From Rhodospirillaceae bacterium (GTDB lineage: Bacteria; Pseudomonadota; Alphaproteobacteria; Bin65): 64,000 bases of DNA. Each line of letters starts with the position of its first letter. Position 1 is the first letter of the stretch. The DNA lies in assembly GCA_028819475.1 (NCBI GenBank), contig JAPPLJ010000050.1, positions 186,001-250,000 on the forward strand, written 5' to 3'. The position numbers and the translations under genes are program-made. Below, in pieces: positions 33,571-42,348 of the stretch. The notes under the pieces were generated by a model, which did no database searches, was not told the origin of the DNA, and saw only the letters and a list, made by a program, of their open reading frames with translations.

Positions 33571-35061
33571 ATGAAAATCCGTTTCAGCAAGCTCGATTTG
33601 CCGAAGGATGGTTCCCTGGTCGTCTTCGCCCTGAAGGACAAGACGCTGTCCGCCTCGGCCGCAGCCGCGGACAAGGCGCTGGACGGCGCCGTCTCGCGCG
33701 CCGTGGCGGCCAGCCGCTTCAAGGGCGGCGGCGGCGATGCGCTGGTCCTGCCCAGCCCCGGCGACGGCCGCTGGGACCGGGTGGTCGTGCTCGGCCTGGG
33801 CAAGGCAGCGGAATTCGACGGCCTGGCGGCGCAGAATGCCGGCGGGCGCGCGGTCGCGGCCCTGAACGGCGCCGGTGCGAAATCCGCGGTCCTGCTGCTC
33901 GATCCGGTCGAGGGCGGCAAGATCGGCGGCGCCGAAGCGGCGGCGCGGGCCGGCTTCGGCGCCCGGCTGCGCAGCTACCGCTTCGACCGCTACCGCACCA
34001 AGGAGAAGGCCGAGCAGAAACCGACGCTCTCCGGCCTGACCGTCGGCGGGCCCGACGCCGCGGCGGCGCGCAAGGCGTTCAAGCCGCTGGACAGGCTGGC
34101 CGACGGCGTGTTCCTGACCCGCGACCTGGTTTCGGAGCCGCCCAACGTCATGTACCCGGAAACCCTGGCGGCCCAGGGCGAGGCCCTGCGCGATCTCGGC
34201 GTCGAGGTCGAGGTGCTGGGCGAGGACGCCATGCGCGACCTCGGCATGGGCTCGCTGCTCGGCGTCGGCCAGGGCAGCGTGCGCGAATCCAAGCTGCTGG
34301 TCATGCAGTGGAAAGGCGGCGGCGAGAAGGACCAGCCGGTCGCCTTCGTCGGCAAGGGCGTCACCTTCGATACCGGCGGCATCTCGATCAAGCCAGCCGC
34401 CGGCATGGAAGACATGAAGTGGGACATGGGCGGCTCCGGCGTCGTCATCGGCCTGATGAAGGCGCTGGCCGGGCGCAAGGCGAAGTGCAACGCCGTCGGC
34501 GTCGCCGGGCTGGTCGAGAACATGCCCTCCGGCGCGGCCCAGCGGCCCGGCGACATCGTGACCTCCATGTCGGGCCAGACCGTCGAGGTGCTCAACACCG
34601 ACGCCGAGGGCCGGCTCGTGCTGGCCGATGCGCTCTGGTACACCCAGGACCGCTTCAAGCCGAAATTCATGATTGACCTGGCGACGCTGACCGGCGCGAT
34701 CATCATCGCGCTGGGCAACGAGAATTGCGGCCTGTTCGCCAACAACGACGAGCTGGCCGACCGGATCGCGGCGGCCGGCAAGGCGGCCGGCGAGCCGGCC
34801 TGGCGCATGCCGCTGGGCGAGGCCTACGACAAGCTGCTGACCAGCGACGCCGCGGACGTGAAGAATATCGGCGGGCGCGGCGCCGGCAGCATCACGGCGG
34901 CGCAGTTCCTGCAGCGCTTCGTCAACGACGTGCCCTGGGCCCATCTCGACATCGCCGGCGTGACCTGGAGCAAGAAGGACAGGCCGACCGTGCCCAAGGG
35001 CGGCACCGGCTTCGGCGTGCAGTTGCTCGACCGCCTGGTGGCGGAGCATTACGAGGGGTAG
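33571..35061 (+). CDS. pepA: Leucyl aminopeptidase (cytosol aminopeptidase)
   Basis: A 496-residue M17 dinuclear zinc/manganese aminopeptidase that trims N-terminal residues from peptides. Catalytic signatures: VGKGVTFDTGGISIKPAAGM, MKWDMGGSGVV and the family motif NTDAEGRLVLAD; C-terminal AHLDIAGVTWS and GTGFGVQLL. Length is normal. It is followed after a 29-bp palindrome by holC, the usual pepA-holC order in proteobacteria. Confidence 0.96.
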   Translation: MKIRFSKLDLPKDGSLVVFALKDKTLSASAAAADKALDGAVSRAVAASRFKGGGGDALVLPSPGDGRWDRVVVLGLGKAAEFDGLAAQNAGGRAVAALNGAGAKSAVLLLDPVEGGKIGGAEAAARAGFGARLRSYRFDRYRTKEKAEQKPTLSGLTVGGPDAAAARKAFKPLDRLADGVFLTRDLVSEPPNVMYPETLAAQGEALRDLGVEVEVLGEDAMRDLGMGSLLGVGQGSVRESKLLVMQWKGGGEKDQPVAFVGKGVTFDTGGISIKPAAGMEDMKWDMGGSGVVIGLMKALAGRKAKCNAVGVAGLVENMPSGAAQRPGDIVTSMSGQTVEVLNTDAEGRLVLADALWYTQDRFKPKFMIDLATLTGAIIIALGNENCGLFANNDELADRIAAAGKAAGEPAWRMPLGEAYDKLLTSDAADVKNIGGRGAGSITAAQFLQRFVNDVPWAHLDIAGVTWSKKDRPTVPKGGTGFGVQLLDRLVAEHYEG

Positions 35062-35077
35062 GGCAGCACTACGTGGT

Positions 35078-35106
35078 GTAGGGGAGGGTTTCAAACCCTC
35101 CCCTAC
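35078..35106. repeat. 29-bp palindromic intergenic repeat, copy 3
   Basis: Perfect copy, 17 bp after the pepA stop and 31 bp before the holC ATG. Because it separates genes of the same direction, it could partially end pepA transcripts. Confidence 0.85.
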
Positions 35107-35136
35107 AGAGACGCGCAGGGGAGCGGCGCCGGACAT

Positions 35137-35595
35137 ATGACCGAAATCGGCTTCTACCATCTGCTGCGCACGCCGCTGGAGGCCGCGCTGCCGCAACTGC
35201 TGGTCAAGACGCTGGAGCGCGGCGAGCGGGCGGTGGTGAAGGCCGGGTCGGAAGAACGGGTGAAGCATCTCGATGACGCCCTGTGGCGCTGGGGGCCGTC
35301 CAACCGCAACGACAGCTTCCTGCCCCACGGCACGGCGGCCGACGGCAACGCGGAGAAGCAGCCGGTCTGGCTCACCGTCGGCGACGACAACCCCAACGGC
35401 GCGGCCTTCCTGTTCCTGACCGACGGTGCGGAGTCCGGCGCGCTCGGCGACTACGCCCGCTGCTTCGCCCTGTTCGACGGCCGCGACGAGGCCGCCGTCG
35501 CCCACGCCCGAACGCAATGGACGGCCTGGAAGGACGCCGGCCACACCCTCACCTACTGGCAGCAGGCCGAGCGCGGCTGGGAGAAGAAGGGGTAG
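35137..35595 (+). CDS. holC: DNA polymerase III chi subunit
   Basis: A 152-residue clamp-loader accessory protein that links the tau/psi complex to SSB. It begins [20 protein letters not shown] and contains [31 protein letters not shown] and [18 protein letters not shown], typical of alphaproteobacterial HolC. It follows pepA and precedes ndk. Confidence 0.92.
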   Translation: MTEIGFYHLLRTPLEAALPQLLVKTLERGERAVVKAGSEERVKHLDDALWRWGPSNRNDSFLPHGTAADGNAEKQPVWLTVGDDNPNGAAFLFLTDGAESGALGDYARCFALFDGRDEAAVAHARTQWTAWKDAGHTLTYWQQAERGWEKKG

Positions 35596-35707
35596 GGCCC
35601 CGCCGCCATCCCGTCGCATGGACGCAGGCGCGGGCGATTCCTATACCCGGCGGCACTTTTCCCGACCGTCCCCCTTCCCCAATCTCAATCGACGGAGCAG
35701 CCGCGCC

Positions 35708-36130
35708 ATGGCCCTCGAACGGACCTTCTCGATCGTCAAGCCCGACGCCACGGCGCGCAACCTGACCGGCGCCATCAACGCGATGATCGAGGAGGCCGGC
35801 CTGCGCATCGTCGCCCAGCGCCGCATCCGCATGACCGAAGAGCAGGCGAAGGGCTTCTACGCCGTTCACGCCGAACGGCCCTTCTACACCGACCTGGTCG
35901 CCTTCATGACCTCCGGGCCGGTCGTCGTCCAGGTGCTGGAGGGCGCGGACGCGATCGCGCGCTACCGCGACGTCATGGGCGCGACCAACCCGGCCGAGGC
36001 CGCCGACGGCACGATCCGCAAATCGTTCGCCGAGAATATCGAGCGCAACTCCGTCCACGGCTCCGACGCGCCGGAAACAGCGGCGACGGAAATCCGCTTC
36101 TTCTTCAGCGACGTCGAGATCGTCGGCTAA
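35708..36130 (+). CDS. ndk: Nucleoside diphosphate kinase
   Basis: A 140-residue enzyme that equalises NTP and dNTP pools through a phosphohistidine. The active-site His is in [17 protein letters not shown]. It begins [20 protein letters not shown] and has GVSGPV-like [13 protein letters not shown] and [13 protein letters not shown]. The ATG at 35708 fits; the 112-bp spacer after holC shows no gene. A variant 29-bp palindrome follows 18 bp after its stop. Confidence 0.97.
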   Translation: MALERTFSIVKPDATARNLTGAINAMIEEAGLRIVAQRRIRMTEEQAKGFYAVHAERPFYTDLVAFMTSGPVVVQVLEGADAIARYRDVMGATNPAEAADGTIRKSFAENIERNSVHGSDAPETAATEIRFFFSDVEIVG

Positions 36131-36147
36131 AGTACGTTGAATCAGCG

Positions 36148-36176
36148 GTAGGGGAGGGTTTGAAACCCTCCCCTAC
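36148..36176. repeat. 29-bp palindromic intergenic repeat, copy 4 (centre variant)
   Basis: The arms are unchanged but the central base is G in place of C, so the two arms remain perfectly complementary. It lies between the converging ndk and cytochrome-oxidase genes. Confidence 0.85.
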
Positions 36177-36261
36177 AATGCCTGCCGGATGCTGTTACGC
36201 TCGTTCGCAAACCGACTTAGATAGGTCTGAAGATTTTGGGCCAGCGCCCTGTCTCGAAACG

Positions 36262-36288
36262 AAAAAGGCCGCCTCTCCGGGCGGCCTT
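36262..36288 (-). terminator. Rho-independent terminator of the coxIV-like gene
   Basis: A 9-bp stem (AAGGCCGCC ... GGCGGCCTT) with a 6-base loop. On the minus strand it is followed by UUUUUCG. It lies 44 bp past the coxIV-like stop. Confidence 0.75.
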
Positions 36289-36331
36289 GGCGTTACGGAC
36301 CTGCGCCGGCCCGCCGCCCGTTCCGGCGCAT

Positions 36332-36469
36332 TCAGGCTTCGAGCCAGAAGGCGAGGGCGGTGGCGATGGCGCTCAGGATGACGATGCGCAGGCCCCATTT
36401 CGTGAAGTAGCCCCACGCCTTGCGGTGCTCTTCGTAGAATGCCGTGCCTTCGCCGAAGTTGTCAGCCAT
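36332..36469 (-). CDS. aa3-type cytochrome c oxidase subunit IV-like small protein
   Basis: A 45-residue single-pass membrane protein: a soluble helix (EGTAFYEEHRKAWGYFTKW) followed by one transmembrane segment (LRIVILSAIATALAFWLEA). This is the pattern of the short bacterial aa3 oxidase subunit IV, which stabilises the oxidase core. The other oxidase genes are not in the window, as is often the case. The ATG at 36469 (MADNFGEG) is chosen because upstream residues are unlike the family. Confidence 0.82.
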   Translation of the reverse strand: MADNFGEGTAFYEEHRKAWGYFTKWGLRIVILSAIATALAFWLEA

Positions 36470-36592
36470 GCCGCATGCCTCCCCGCACGTCCCGCATATC
36501 GGGAATTCCCTTCGGAAGCGCTCTATACACAAGCATCGGCCGGTCTGCCAACCCCCGGTCGGGCGCCGTTCGCTGCACGATACTGTATTCGC

Positions 36593-37246
36593 TCAGGGCA
36601 GGGGCGGATTGACCAGCTGTCCTTCGCAACGCCAGCCGGCGCGCCAGACGATCCGTTCGCCGTCGACCGCCGCGGCGCGTTCGGCCACCAGGCGCAGGGC
36701 GGCCGGATAGATGCGGTGTTCCTGTTCGAGCACGCGGGCCGCCAGGCTTTCCGCCGTATCGCCGGGCAGCACCGGGACCGCCGCCTGCATGACGATCGGC
36801 CCGTCGTCCAGGTCGGGCCGCACGAAATGGACCGTGCAGCCGTGCAGCAGGACGCCCGCCGCCAGCGCGCGTTCGTGGGTGTCCAGCCCCCGGAACGCCG
36901 GCAGCAGCGACGGGTGGATGTTGAGCAGCCGGTCGCGCCACCGCTCGACGAAGCCGGCGGTGAGCAAGCGCATGAAACCGGCAAGACAGACGAATTCGGC
37001 TCCGGCGGCCTCGAGCCGGGCCGTGAGGGCGGCGTCGAAGGCGGCGCGGTCCGGGAAGGCGCGGTGGTCGACGGCCGCCGCCGGGATGCCGATGTCCCGC
37101 GCCCGGCCGAGGCCCGCCGCGCCCGGTTCGTTGGACAGGACGAGCACGATTTCCGCCGGAAAGCCGGGGTCGGCGCAGGCTTCGGCGAGCGCCGCCATGT
37201 TGGAGCCGCGGCCGGAAATCAGCACGCCGGTCTTCAGGCGCGTCAT
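36593..37246 (-). CDS. purN: Phosphoribosylglycinamide formyltransferase
   Basis: A 217-residue enzyme of purine synthesis that moves the formyl group from 10-formyl-tetrahydrofolate to GAR. Signatures: [17 protein letters not shown] (GAR phosphate loop), [15 protein letters not shown], the catalytic Asn/His in [13 protein letters not shown] and the Asp in [13 protein letters not shown]. The ATG at 37246 overlaps the purM TGA by four bases, so purM-purN are translationally coupled. Confidence 0.96.
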   Translation of the reverse strand: MTRLKTGVLISGRGSNMAALAEACADPGFPAEIVLVLSNEPGAAGLGRARDIGIPAAAVDHRAFPDRAAFDAALTARLEAAGAEFVCLAGFMRLLTAGFVERWRDRLLNIHPSLLPAFRGLDTHERALAAGVLLHGCTVHFVRPDLDDGPIVMQAAVPVLPGDTAESLAARVLEQEHRIYPAALRLVAERAAAVDGERIVWRAGWRCEGQLVNPPLP

Positions 37247-38205
37247 TCGTCCTCCCACCCGGCGATCCGCACCGCCGGCGCGGCCGGGTCGCGCGCCACG
37301 ACCGTACCGACCCGCATCGCCGTTTCGCCGTGGCTGTGGAGCACCGCCTCGGCCCCGGCAGCCGCGTCCGGCGCGACGATCGCGATCATGCCGAGGCCGC
37401 AGTTGAAGGTCTGCGCCATCTCGGCCGGATCGAGCCGGCCGGCCTCCCGGAGCCAGCCGAACACCGGGGGGACGGTCCAGGCGCCGCCGTCGAGGTCGAC
37501 GCCCAGGCCGGGCGGCAGGACGCGCGGGATGTTCCCGGTCAGCCCGCCGCCGGTGATGTGCGCCAGCGCCTTCACGCCGCCGCCCGCTCCGGAGTCCCGG
37601 GCCGCGGCCAGGCAGCTGCGGACGTAGATCCGGGTCGGCGTCAGCAGCGCGTCCCCGAGCGGGCGGGACAAATCGAACGGCGCCGGATCGCTCCAGCCGA
37701 GGCCGGCTTCGGCGCACAGCATCCGGACCAGCGAGAAGCCGTTGGCATGGATTCCGTCCGACACCAGGCCGAGCACGATGTCGCCCGGCGCGACCGATTC
37801 GCCGGTCAGCAATCGTTCGCGCTCCACGGCGCCGACCGCGAAGCCGGCCAGATCGTAGTCGCCGCGGGCGTAGAGGCCGGGCAGTTCCGCGGTCTCGCCG
37901 CCGATCAGGCCGCACCCGGCCAGCCGGCATCCCTCGGCGATCCCGGCGACGACTTCGGCGGCAACCTCGGGCTCCAGTTTCCCGGCGCCGAAATAGTCCA
38001 GGAAGAACAGCGGCTCGGCGCCGCTGACGACCAGGTCGTTGACGCACATGGCGACGAGGTCGATGCCGATCGTGGCGTGGCGGCCGGTCTCGATGGCGAT
38101 GCGCAGCTTGGTGCCGACGCCGTCGGTCGCCGCGACCAGGACCGGATCGCGATAGCCGGCTTCGGCGAGATCGAACAGGCCGCCGAAGCCGCCGATCCCG
38201 CCCAT
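37243..38205 (-). CDS. purM: Phosphoribosylformylglycinamidine cyclo-ligase
   Basis: AIR synthetase closes the imidazole ring of purine precursors using ATP. Signatures: [73 protein letters not shown] and [16 protein letters not shown]. The first usable ATG (38205) gives 320 residues and omits the conserved N-terminus. The same frame continues upstream with [20 protein letters not shown], which matches the usual PurM start, yet no ATG, GTG or TTG lies between the TAA near 38377 and 38205. An ATC at 38340 is the only AUN-type alternative of suitable length. Either a non-standard start is used or the gene lost its start to the short repeats present there. Confidence 0.9.
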   Translation of the reverse strand: MGGIGGFGGLFDLAEAGYRDPVLVAATDGVGTKLRIAIETGRHATIGIDLVAMCVNDLVVSGAEPLFFLDYFGAGKLEPEVAAEVVAGIAEGCRLAGCGLIGGETAELPGLYARGDYDLAGFAVGAVERERLLTGESVAPGDIVLGLVSDGIHANGFSLVRMLCAEAGLGWSDPAPFDLSRPLGDALLTPTRIYVRSCLAAARDSGAGGGVKALAHITGGGLTGNIPRVLPPGLGVDLDGGAWTVPPVFGWLREAGRLDPAEMAQTFNCGLGMIAIVAPDAAAGAEAVLHSHGETAMRVGTVVARDPAAPAVRIAGWEDE

Positions 38206-38285
38206 CGTGCCGCGCCGCGCGGTCGCTTGGGCCAGCGGCGCGATCCGTTCGACCAGCCGGTCGCCGGCCGCGACGTCGACTCCGG

Positions 38286-38332
38286 CCTCCCCGTATCGGT
38301 TCGCGGGGTATCGATTTTCGGGGTATCGATTT
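38286..38332. repeat. Short tandem repeat at the 5' end of purM
   Basis: On the + strand, two and a half near-identical units of about 15 bp share the core GGGGTATCGATT (CCCGTATCGGTT, GGGGTATCGATT, GGGGTATCGATT). They lie in frame with purM just where its start codon should be. Confidence 0.6.
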
Positions 38333-38456
38333 GCAGCGATGACGGCGGTTTCCCCGGTTTCGATTTCAGCTTAGGTTTAGGCGGGCTCGCCGGCCCAGAT
38401 CAATCCCGCTTCTCAATCCCGCTTCCGGGCAATCCCGTTTTCCGAGTCCGCCGCCG

Positions 38457-39755
38457 ATGAACCCGTCCCGCCCGTCCGTGCGCCTGTTCCGCACCGCCGC
38501 CCTTGCGGCGGCCGCCGTCCTGCTCGCGACCGCTCCGGTTGCGGGACCGGCGGCCGCGGAAGAATCCATCTTCTGGGTCCGCGACGTGCCGGCAAAAGGC
38601 AAGGGCAAAACCGCCGGGGACGCCCGGCGCGACGCGGCGCTGAACAGCGCGCCGGCGGCGCTCGACCGGCTGCTGCGCCGGCTGACCTCGGCCCGGGACC
38701 ACGAATTCCTTCCCCCGGTGCCGCCGGAGCAAGCGCGCGCGATGGTCCGCGGCCTGGAAGTCGTGCGCGCAAAGCGGCGGAAAATAAAAGACGGGCGCTC
38801 TTTCGACGGCGCGCTCAGCTACCTCTTCCGGCCCGGGACGGTCGGCGCGTTCCTGAAGAGCGAGGGAATCGCCTGGTCGTCGCGGCGCAGCGATCCGGTG
38901 CTTGTCCTGCCGGTCTGGCGCGACGAGAGCGGCGCAATCCTGTGGGACGATCCGAACCCGTGGCGCGACGCCTGGCTGTCGGCCGAACGGGAGCCCGGCC
39001 TGGTTCCGGTCGTCCTGCCCGAAGGCAACCTGAAGGACCTGCAGACGATCGACGCCGCCCATGCAAGCGAACGGGACGCGGAACGCTTGACGGCGATTGC
39101 CGGCGCCTACGGGGCGAAGCAGGTTCTGATCGCCGTCGCCGCTGCCGGCAGCGCGGACGCCGGAGAGGGCGCCCCGGAAGTGGCCCCGGAGGACGGCGAA
39201 GAAGGCACTGAGGAACGCGCAGGGGAGAGCGGCGAAGCGGGCGCGGGGGAGCAGGCCGAAGAGGGCGGTGAGAAGCAGATCGAAGACGGCGGGCTGACGG
39301 TCGTGGCCGCCCTGTTCAACCTGCGCAGCGGCGACATCGAGGAACTGGAGCCGATTACCGCCGCCGGCGCGACGGCGATGACGGACGCGGCGGCTGCCCT
39401 CGACGCCTGGCTTCAGGAGCGCTGGAAGGACCGGGTCATCGTCCCGGACGGGCCGGTCGCGACCACACGGGTGGTGCTCCGGTTCGACGATCTCGCCGCC
39501 TGGGTCCGGGTGCGCGAAAACCTCGTTGCGGCACCCTCCGTGACCGGCCACCGGGTGATCGCGTTTTCCAGGGGCGAGGCGCGGCTGGCGCTGACGCACC
39601 GGGGCAATGCGGATGACCTGGCCGTCCGGCTGCCGGCGTTCGGCCTGCTGCTGCAGCAGGAGCGCGGGACGGGACGGAAAGCGAAGACCGTCTGGGTGCT
39701 GGGCGAACGGGTGCGGGACAGCGGCGGGACGCCCGACGGCGAAGGGGAACAATGA
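38457..39755 (+). CDS. Exported DUF2066 protein
   Basis: A 432-residue protein with a signal peptide (LFRTAALAAAAVLLATAPVA, cut near PAAAEE) and a DUF2066 domain (VRDVPAKGKGKTAGDARRDA through the FRPGTVGAFLKSEGIAW region). A strongly acidic, low-complexity insert follows (residues ~226-280, rich in Glu/Gly/Ala, e.g. EDGEEGTEERAGESGEAG). It has no assigned function. Its stop overlaps the hdaA ATG (ATGA), and the order purM // DUF2066-hdaA is widely kept in alphaproteobacteria, so it is probably co-translated with hdaA. The acidic insert is longer than I expect for relatives. Confidence 0.85.
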   Translation: MNPSRPSVRLFRTAALAAAAVLLATAPVAGPAAAEESIFWVRDVPAKGKGKTAGDARRDAALNSAPAALDRLLRRLTSARDHEFLPPVPPEQARAMVRGLEVVRAKRRKIKDGRSFDGALSYLFRPGTVGAFLKSEGIAWSSRRSDPVLVLPVWRDESGAILWDDPNPWRDAWLSAEREPGLVPVVLPEGNLKDLQTIDAAHASERDAERLTAIAGAYGAKQVLIAVAAAGSADAGEGAPEVAPEDGEEGTEERAGESGEAGAGEQAEEGGEKQIEDGGLTVVAALFNLRSGDIEELEPITAAGATAMTDAAAALDAWLQERWKDRVIVPDGPVATTRVVLRFDDLAAWVRVRENLVAAPSVTGHRVIAFSRGEARLALTHRGNADDLAVRLPAFGLLLQQERGTGRKAKTVWVLGERVRDSGGTPDGEGEQ

Positions 39756-40543
39756 AAGCCCCGGATTCTGTCCGGGATGCCGGCCCGGACACCGCCCCGG
39801 CCATCTCAGGGCCGCGCCAGCTCACCCTCGACCTTCCGTTCCGGCCGGCGCTGGCGCGCGAGGATTTCGCCGTTGCCGAATGCAACGCGCTGGCCGTCGG
39901 CTGGGTCGACCGCTGGCCCGATTGGCCGGGTGCCGGGCTGATCCTGCACGGCCCCGAGGGCTGCGGAAAATCCCATCTCGCAGCGGTCTGGCGCGCGGCC
40001 AGCGGCGCCGCCGCGCCAGGCGACGGCGCGCTCGACCTGGAAGCGGGCCGGGAGCTGGCGGAGCGGGGCGGCGCCCTGCTGCTGGAGGATATCGACATGC
40101 GGCTGGCTGCGGTGCCGGCATGGCAGGAAGCCCTGCTCCATCTCTACAACGCCGTCCGCTTGGCCGGCGGCAGCCTTCTCATGACCGCGCGCGCCGTTCC
40201 GGGTGCGTGGCGCATCGGACTGCCGGACCTGCGCTCGCGCATCGCGGCGCTGCCGGCGGCCGGGATCGCGCTGCCGGACGACGGGCTGCTCGAAGCCGTC
40301 ATGCGCAAGCAGTTCGGCGACCGCCAGCTCGCGGTCCAGCCCGAACTGGCGGGTTATGTCCTGCCGCGCATCGAACGGTCCTTCCCGGCCATCCGGTCCT
40401 TCGTCGACCGGATCGACCGGCTGGCGCTGGAACGGCGGCGCCGGATCGGCCGGGACCTGGCCGCGGAAGTGTTGAACCGGAGCGCCGGGGCCGGGCGGCC
40501 CGCGGCCTTCGACGGGGGAGAGAAGCATGGATCTGGGTCTTGA
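39752..40543 (+). CDS. hdaA: Regulatory inactivator of DnaA (Hda/HdaA)
   Basis: A 263-residue AAA+ protein that binds the sliding clamp and stimulates hydrolysis of DnaA-ATP after initiation. The clamp-binding motif is near the N-terminus (RQLTLDLPFRPA). Walker A is GPEGCGKSHLAAVW and Walker B LLLEDIDMR. The C-terminal region (IRSFVDRIDRLALERRRRIG) lacks the DnaA-box-binding domain, which separates it from DnaA. Position next to the DUF2066 gene supports the call. Confidence 0.93.
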   Translation: MKAPDSVRDAGPDTAPAISGPRQLTLDLPFRPALAREDFAVAECNALAVGWVDRWPDWPGAGLILHGPEGCGKSHLAAVWRAASGAAAPGDGALDLEAGRELAERGGALLLEDIDMRLAAVPAWQEALLHLYNAVRLAGGSLLMTARAVPGAWRIGLPDLRSRIAALPAAGIALPDDGLLEAVMRKQFGDRQLAVQPELAGYVLPRIERSFPAIRSFVDRIDRLALERRRRIGRDLAAEVLNRSAGAGRPAAFDGGEKHGSGS

Positions 40544-41306
40544 GGGCAGGACCGCGCTGGTCTGCGCGGCGAGCAAGGGGCTGGGCCGCGCCTGCGCCGA
40601 AGCGCTGGCCCGCGAGGGCGCCCGCGTAACGATCACCGCGCGCACCGCGGCCGATCTCGAACTCACCGCGGCAGAGATTTCCGCCGCGGCCGGCCAGGCG
40701 GTGACGCCGGCGCCGGGCGACATCGCGACCGAAGAGGGCAGGGCGGCGGCGCTCGCAGCCTGCCCGGAGCCGGACATCCTGATCAACAACGCCGGCGGCC
40801 CGCCGGCCGGCGATTTCCGCGAATGGGGCTATGGCGACTGGGCGGAGGCCTGCAACGCCAACATGATCGCGCCGATCCTGCTCATCCGGGCGGTCCTCGA
40901 CCCGATGATCGAACGGCGCTTCGGCCGGATCCTCAACATCACCTCCTACGCCGTGAAGAAGCCCTTGCCCGGCCTCGGCCTGTCGAACGGCGCCCGGGCC
41001 GGCCTCACCGGCTTCATCGCCGGGCTGGCGCGCGAGACGGTGAAGCACAACGTCACGATCAACAACGTGCTGCCGGGGCCGTTCGATACCGACCGGCTGC
41101 GCGCGAACGTGGCGGCGATGGCCGAGCGCAAGGCGATCCCGTTCGACGAGGAGATGCAAGGCCGCTACGACGGCAATCCCTCCGGCCGGGTCGGCGATCC
41201 GGCGGAGTTCGGCGCCATGTGCGCCTTCCTCGCTTCGGTCCATGCCGGCTACGTCACCGGCCAGAATATCGTCGTCGACGGCGGCGAGGCGATGTCGACG
41301 CTGTAG
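40527..41306 (+). CDS. Short-chain dehydrogenase-like protein with altered active site
   Basis: A 259-residue Rossmann protein of the SDR family: nucleotide loop CAASKGLGRACAEALA, ILINNAGGPPAG, GRILNITSYAVKKP and C-terminal YVTGQNIVVDGGEAMS. The catalytic YxxxK appears as SNGAR (LGLSNGARAGLTGF), so both Tyr and Lys are replaced. Proteins of this SNxxR subgroup occur widely, but their chemistry is unclear to me. It overlaps hdaA by 17 bp and is probably co-transcribed. The substrate is unknown, and a non-oxidoreductase role is possible. Confidence 0.78.
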   Translation: MDLGLEGRTALVCAASKGLGRACAEALAREGARVTITARTAADLELTAAEISAAAGQAVTPAPGDIATEEGRAAALAACPEPDILINNAGGPPAGDFREWGYGDWAEACNANMIAPILLIRAVLDPMIERRFGRILNITSYAVKKPLPGLGLSNGARAGLTGFIAGLARETVKHNVTINNVLPGPFDTDRLRANVAAMAERKAIPFDEEMQGRYDGNPSGRVGDPAEFGAMCAFLASVHAGYVTGQNIVVDGGEAMSTL

Positions 41307-41321
41307 AAGCGGCGATCGTGT

Positions 41322-41540
41322 CTCAGTTCGATTTACGGCGCCGGATTAAACCCGTTTCCTCCCCGTCATTTCGACTGGAGCGGCGCAGCCGCGGAATGGA
41401 GAAATCTTTCCAATACAATACTTTGGACCTTGCTCCGCCGATGAAAAATTTCTCCGCTCCGCCCCGGATGAATCCGGGGCTTCGGTCGAAATGACCGATA
41501 GGGGATCGACTCCGGCCGATACGAATAGTCAAACTAAGAA
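41322..41540. repeat. Nested inverted-repeat element, copy 2
   Basis: Closely similar to the 33254-33478 element: outer arms TCTCAGTTCGATTT / ATAGTCAAACTAAG, inner arms GTCATTTCGACTGGAGC / GCTTCGGTCGAAATGAC, with AGAAATCTTTCC and TTTCTCCGCTCC within. It is slightly more diverged between arms. It fills most of the 339-bp gap between the SDR gene and the next membrane protein gene; no gene is visible there. Confidence 0.75.
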
Positions 41541-41645
41541 ACTACCGAAACGGCGCGCCCGTTGGGCGGATTGGGCGAATCGGGTTAGTATTGCCGCAAA
41601 ATCCCAGCCGGATTCGCGGAGGGGTGGCGACAGGACGAGGGCGAC

Positions 41646-42284
41646 ATGTCGGCGAATATGGTGCGGATCGGCGGGGTCATGGTCTTTTTCCTGATCGTCG
41701 CCGTTATGGTCATGGGCTTCGTCCTCGCCGGGACCATGGTGAAAATGGCCGGTCAGGAAAATCCGGACCCCGCGGCGTTCACGTCGACCTTCTCGATGGC
41801 GATCGTCCTTTATCTCGCCATCATGATCTTCGTCTACTGGACGACCAGGGGCCTGTTTCACGCCTTCGGCTACCGCCGGGCCGACACGCCGATCATGACC
41901 ATCATGATCCTCATGGCCGTCAACCTGGTCCTGTTCCTGTTCGGCGGGGCGGGCGCGGCGCCGGGCGGCGGTGCCGGATCGTTCGACACGCTGTCGGCGA
42001 TCACCGGCCTGGCGACCGTCATGGCCTGGATCTGGTTCGCTATCGCGGCGATCGGGTTCGGCAACCATGTCGGCTCGCGGCTCTGGAAGGCGATCGGCAT
42101 CGTCTATCTCGCCGGCATGATCCTCGCCTTCGCCGGCAACGTGCTGTCGATGGGCGGAATCGCCGGGGCGACCGGCCTGTTCCTGCTGCTGGCCGGCGCG
42201 ATCGTGCTGGGCGGCTGGGTCTGCCACGGCATCGGCCTGATCATCGGCTCGCGCGAGATGGCCCGGACATCAAAGGGGACATGA
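41646..42284 (+). CDS. Polytopic membrane protein of unknown function
   Basis: A 212-residue very hydrophobic protein with about six predicted transmembrane helices (e.g. VMVFFLIVAVMVMGFVLAGT, MAIVLYLAIMIFVYWTT, IMTIMILMAVNLVLFLFGG, TVMAWIWFAIAAIGFG, AIGIVYLAGMILAFAGNVL, LFLLLAGAIVLGGWVCHGIG). I recognise no family. It is followed by a second membrane protein 64 bp on, and the two may be co-transcribed. Confidence 0.62.
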   Translation: MSANMVRIGGVMVFFLIVAVMVMGFVLAGTMVKMAGQENPDPAAFTSTFSMAIVLYLAIMIFVYWTTRGLFHAFGYRRADTPIMTIMILMAVNLVLFLFGGAGAAPGGGAGSFDTLSAITGLATVMAWIWFAIAAIGFGNHVGSRLWKAIGIVYLAGMILAFAGNVLSMGGIAGATGLFLLLAGAIVLGGWVCHGIGLIIGSREMARTSKGT

Positions 42285-42348
42285 ACGGGGACATCATCCG
42301 CGATTCGGCCCGGCCGGCGCAGCGGAACGGGAAGGCCGCCGCCGGTCC

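Noticed and set aside
33475-35619. 714-codon minus-strand frame opposite pepA and holC
   Set aside because: Antisense shadow; pepA and holC have full sets of conserved motifs.
41300-41700. Small + strand frame inside the nested repeat before the membrane protein gene
   Set aside because: It consists of the inverted-repeat element and has no conserved sequence.
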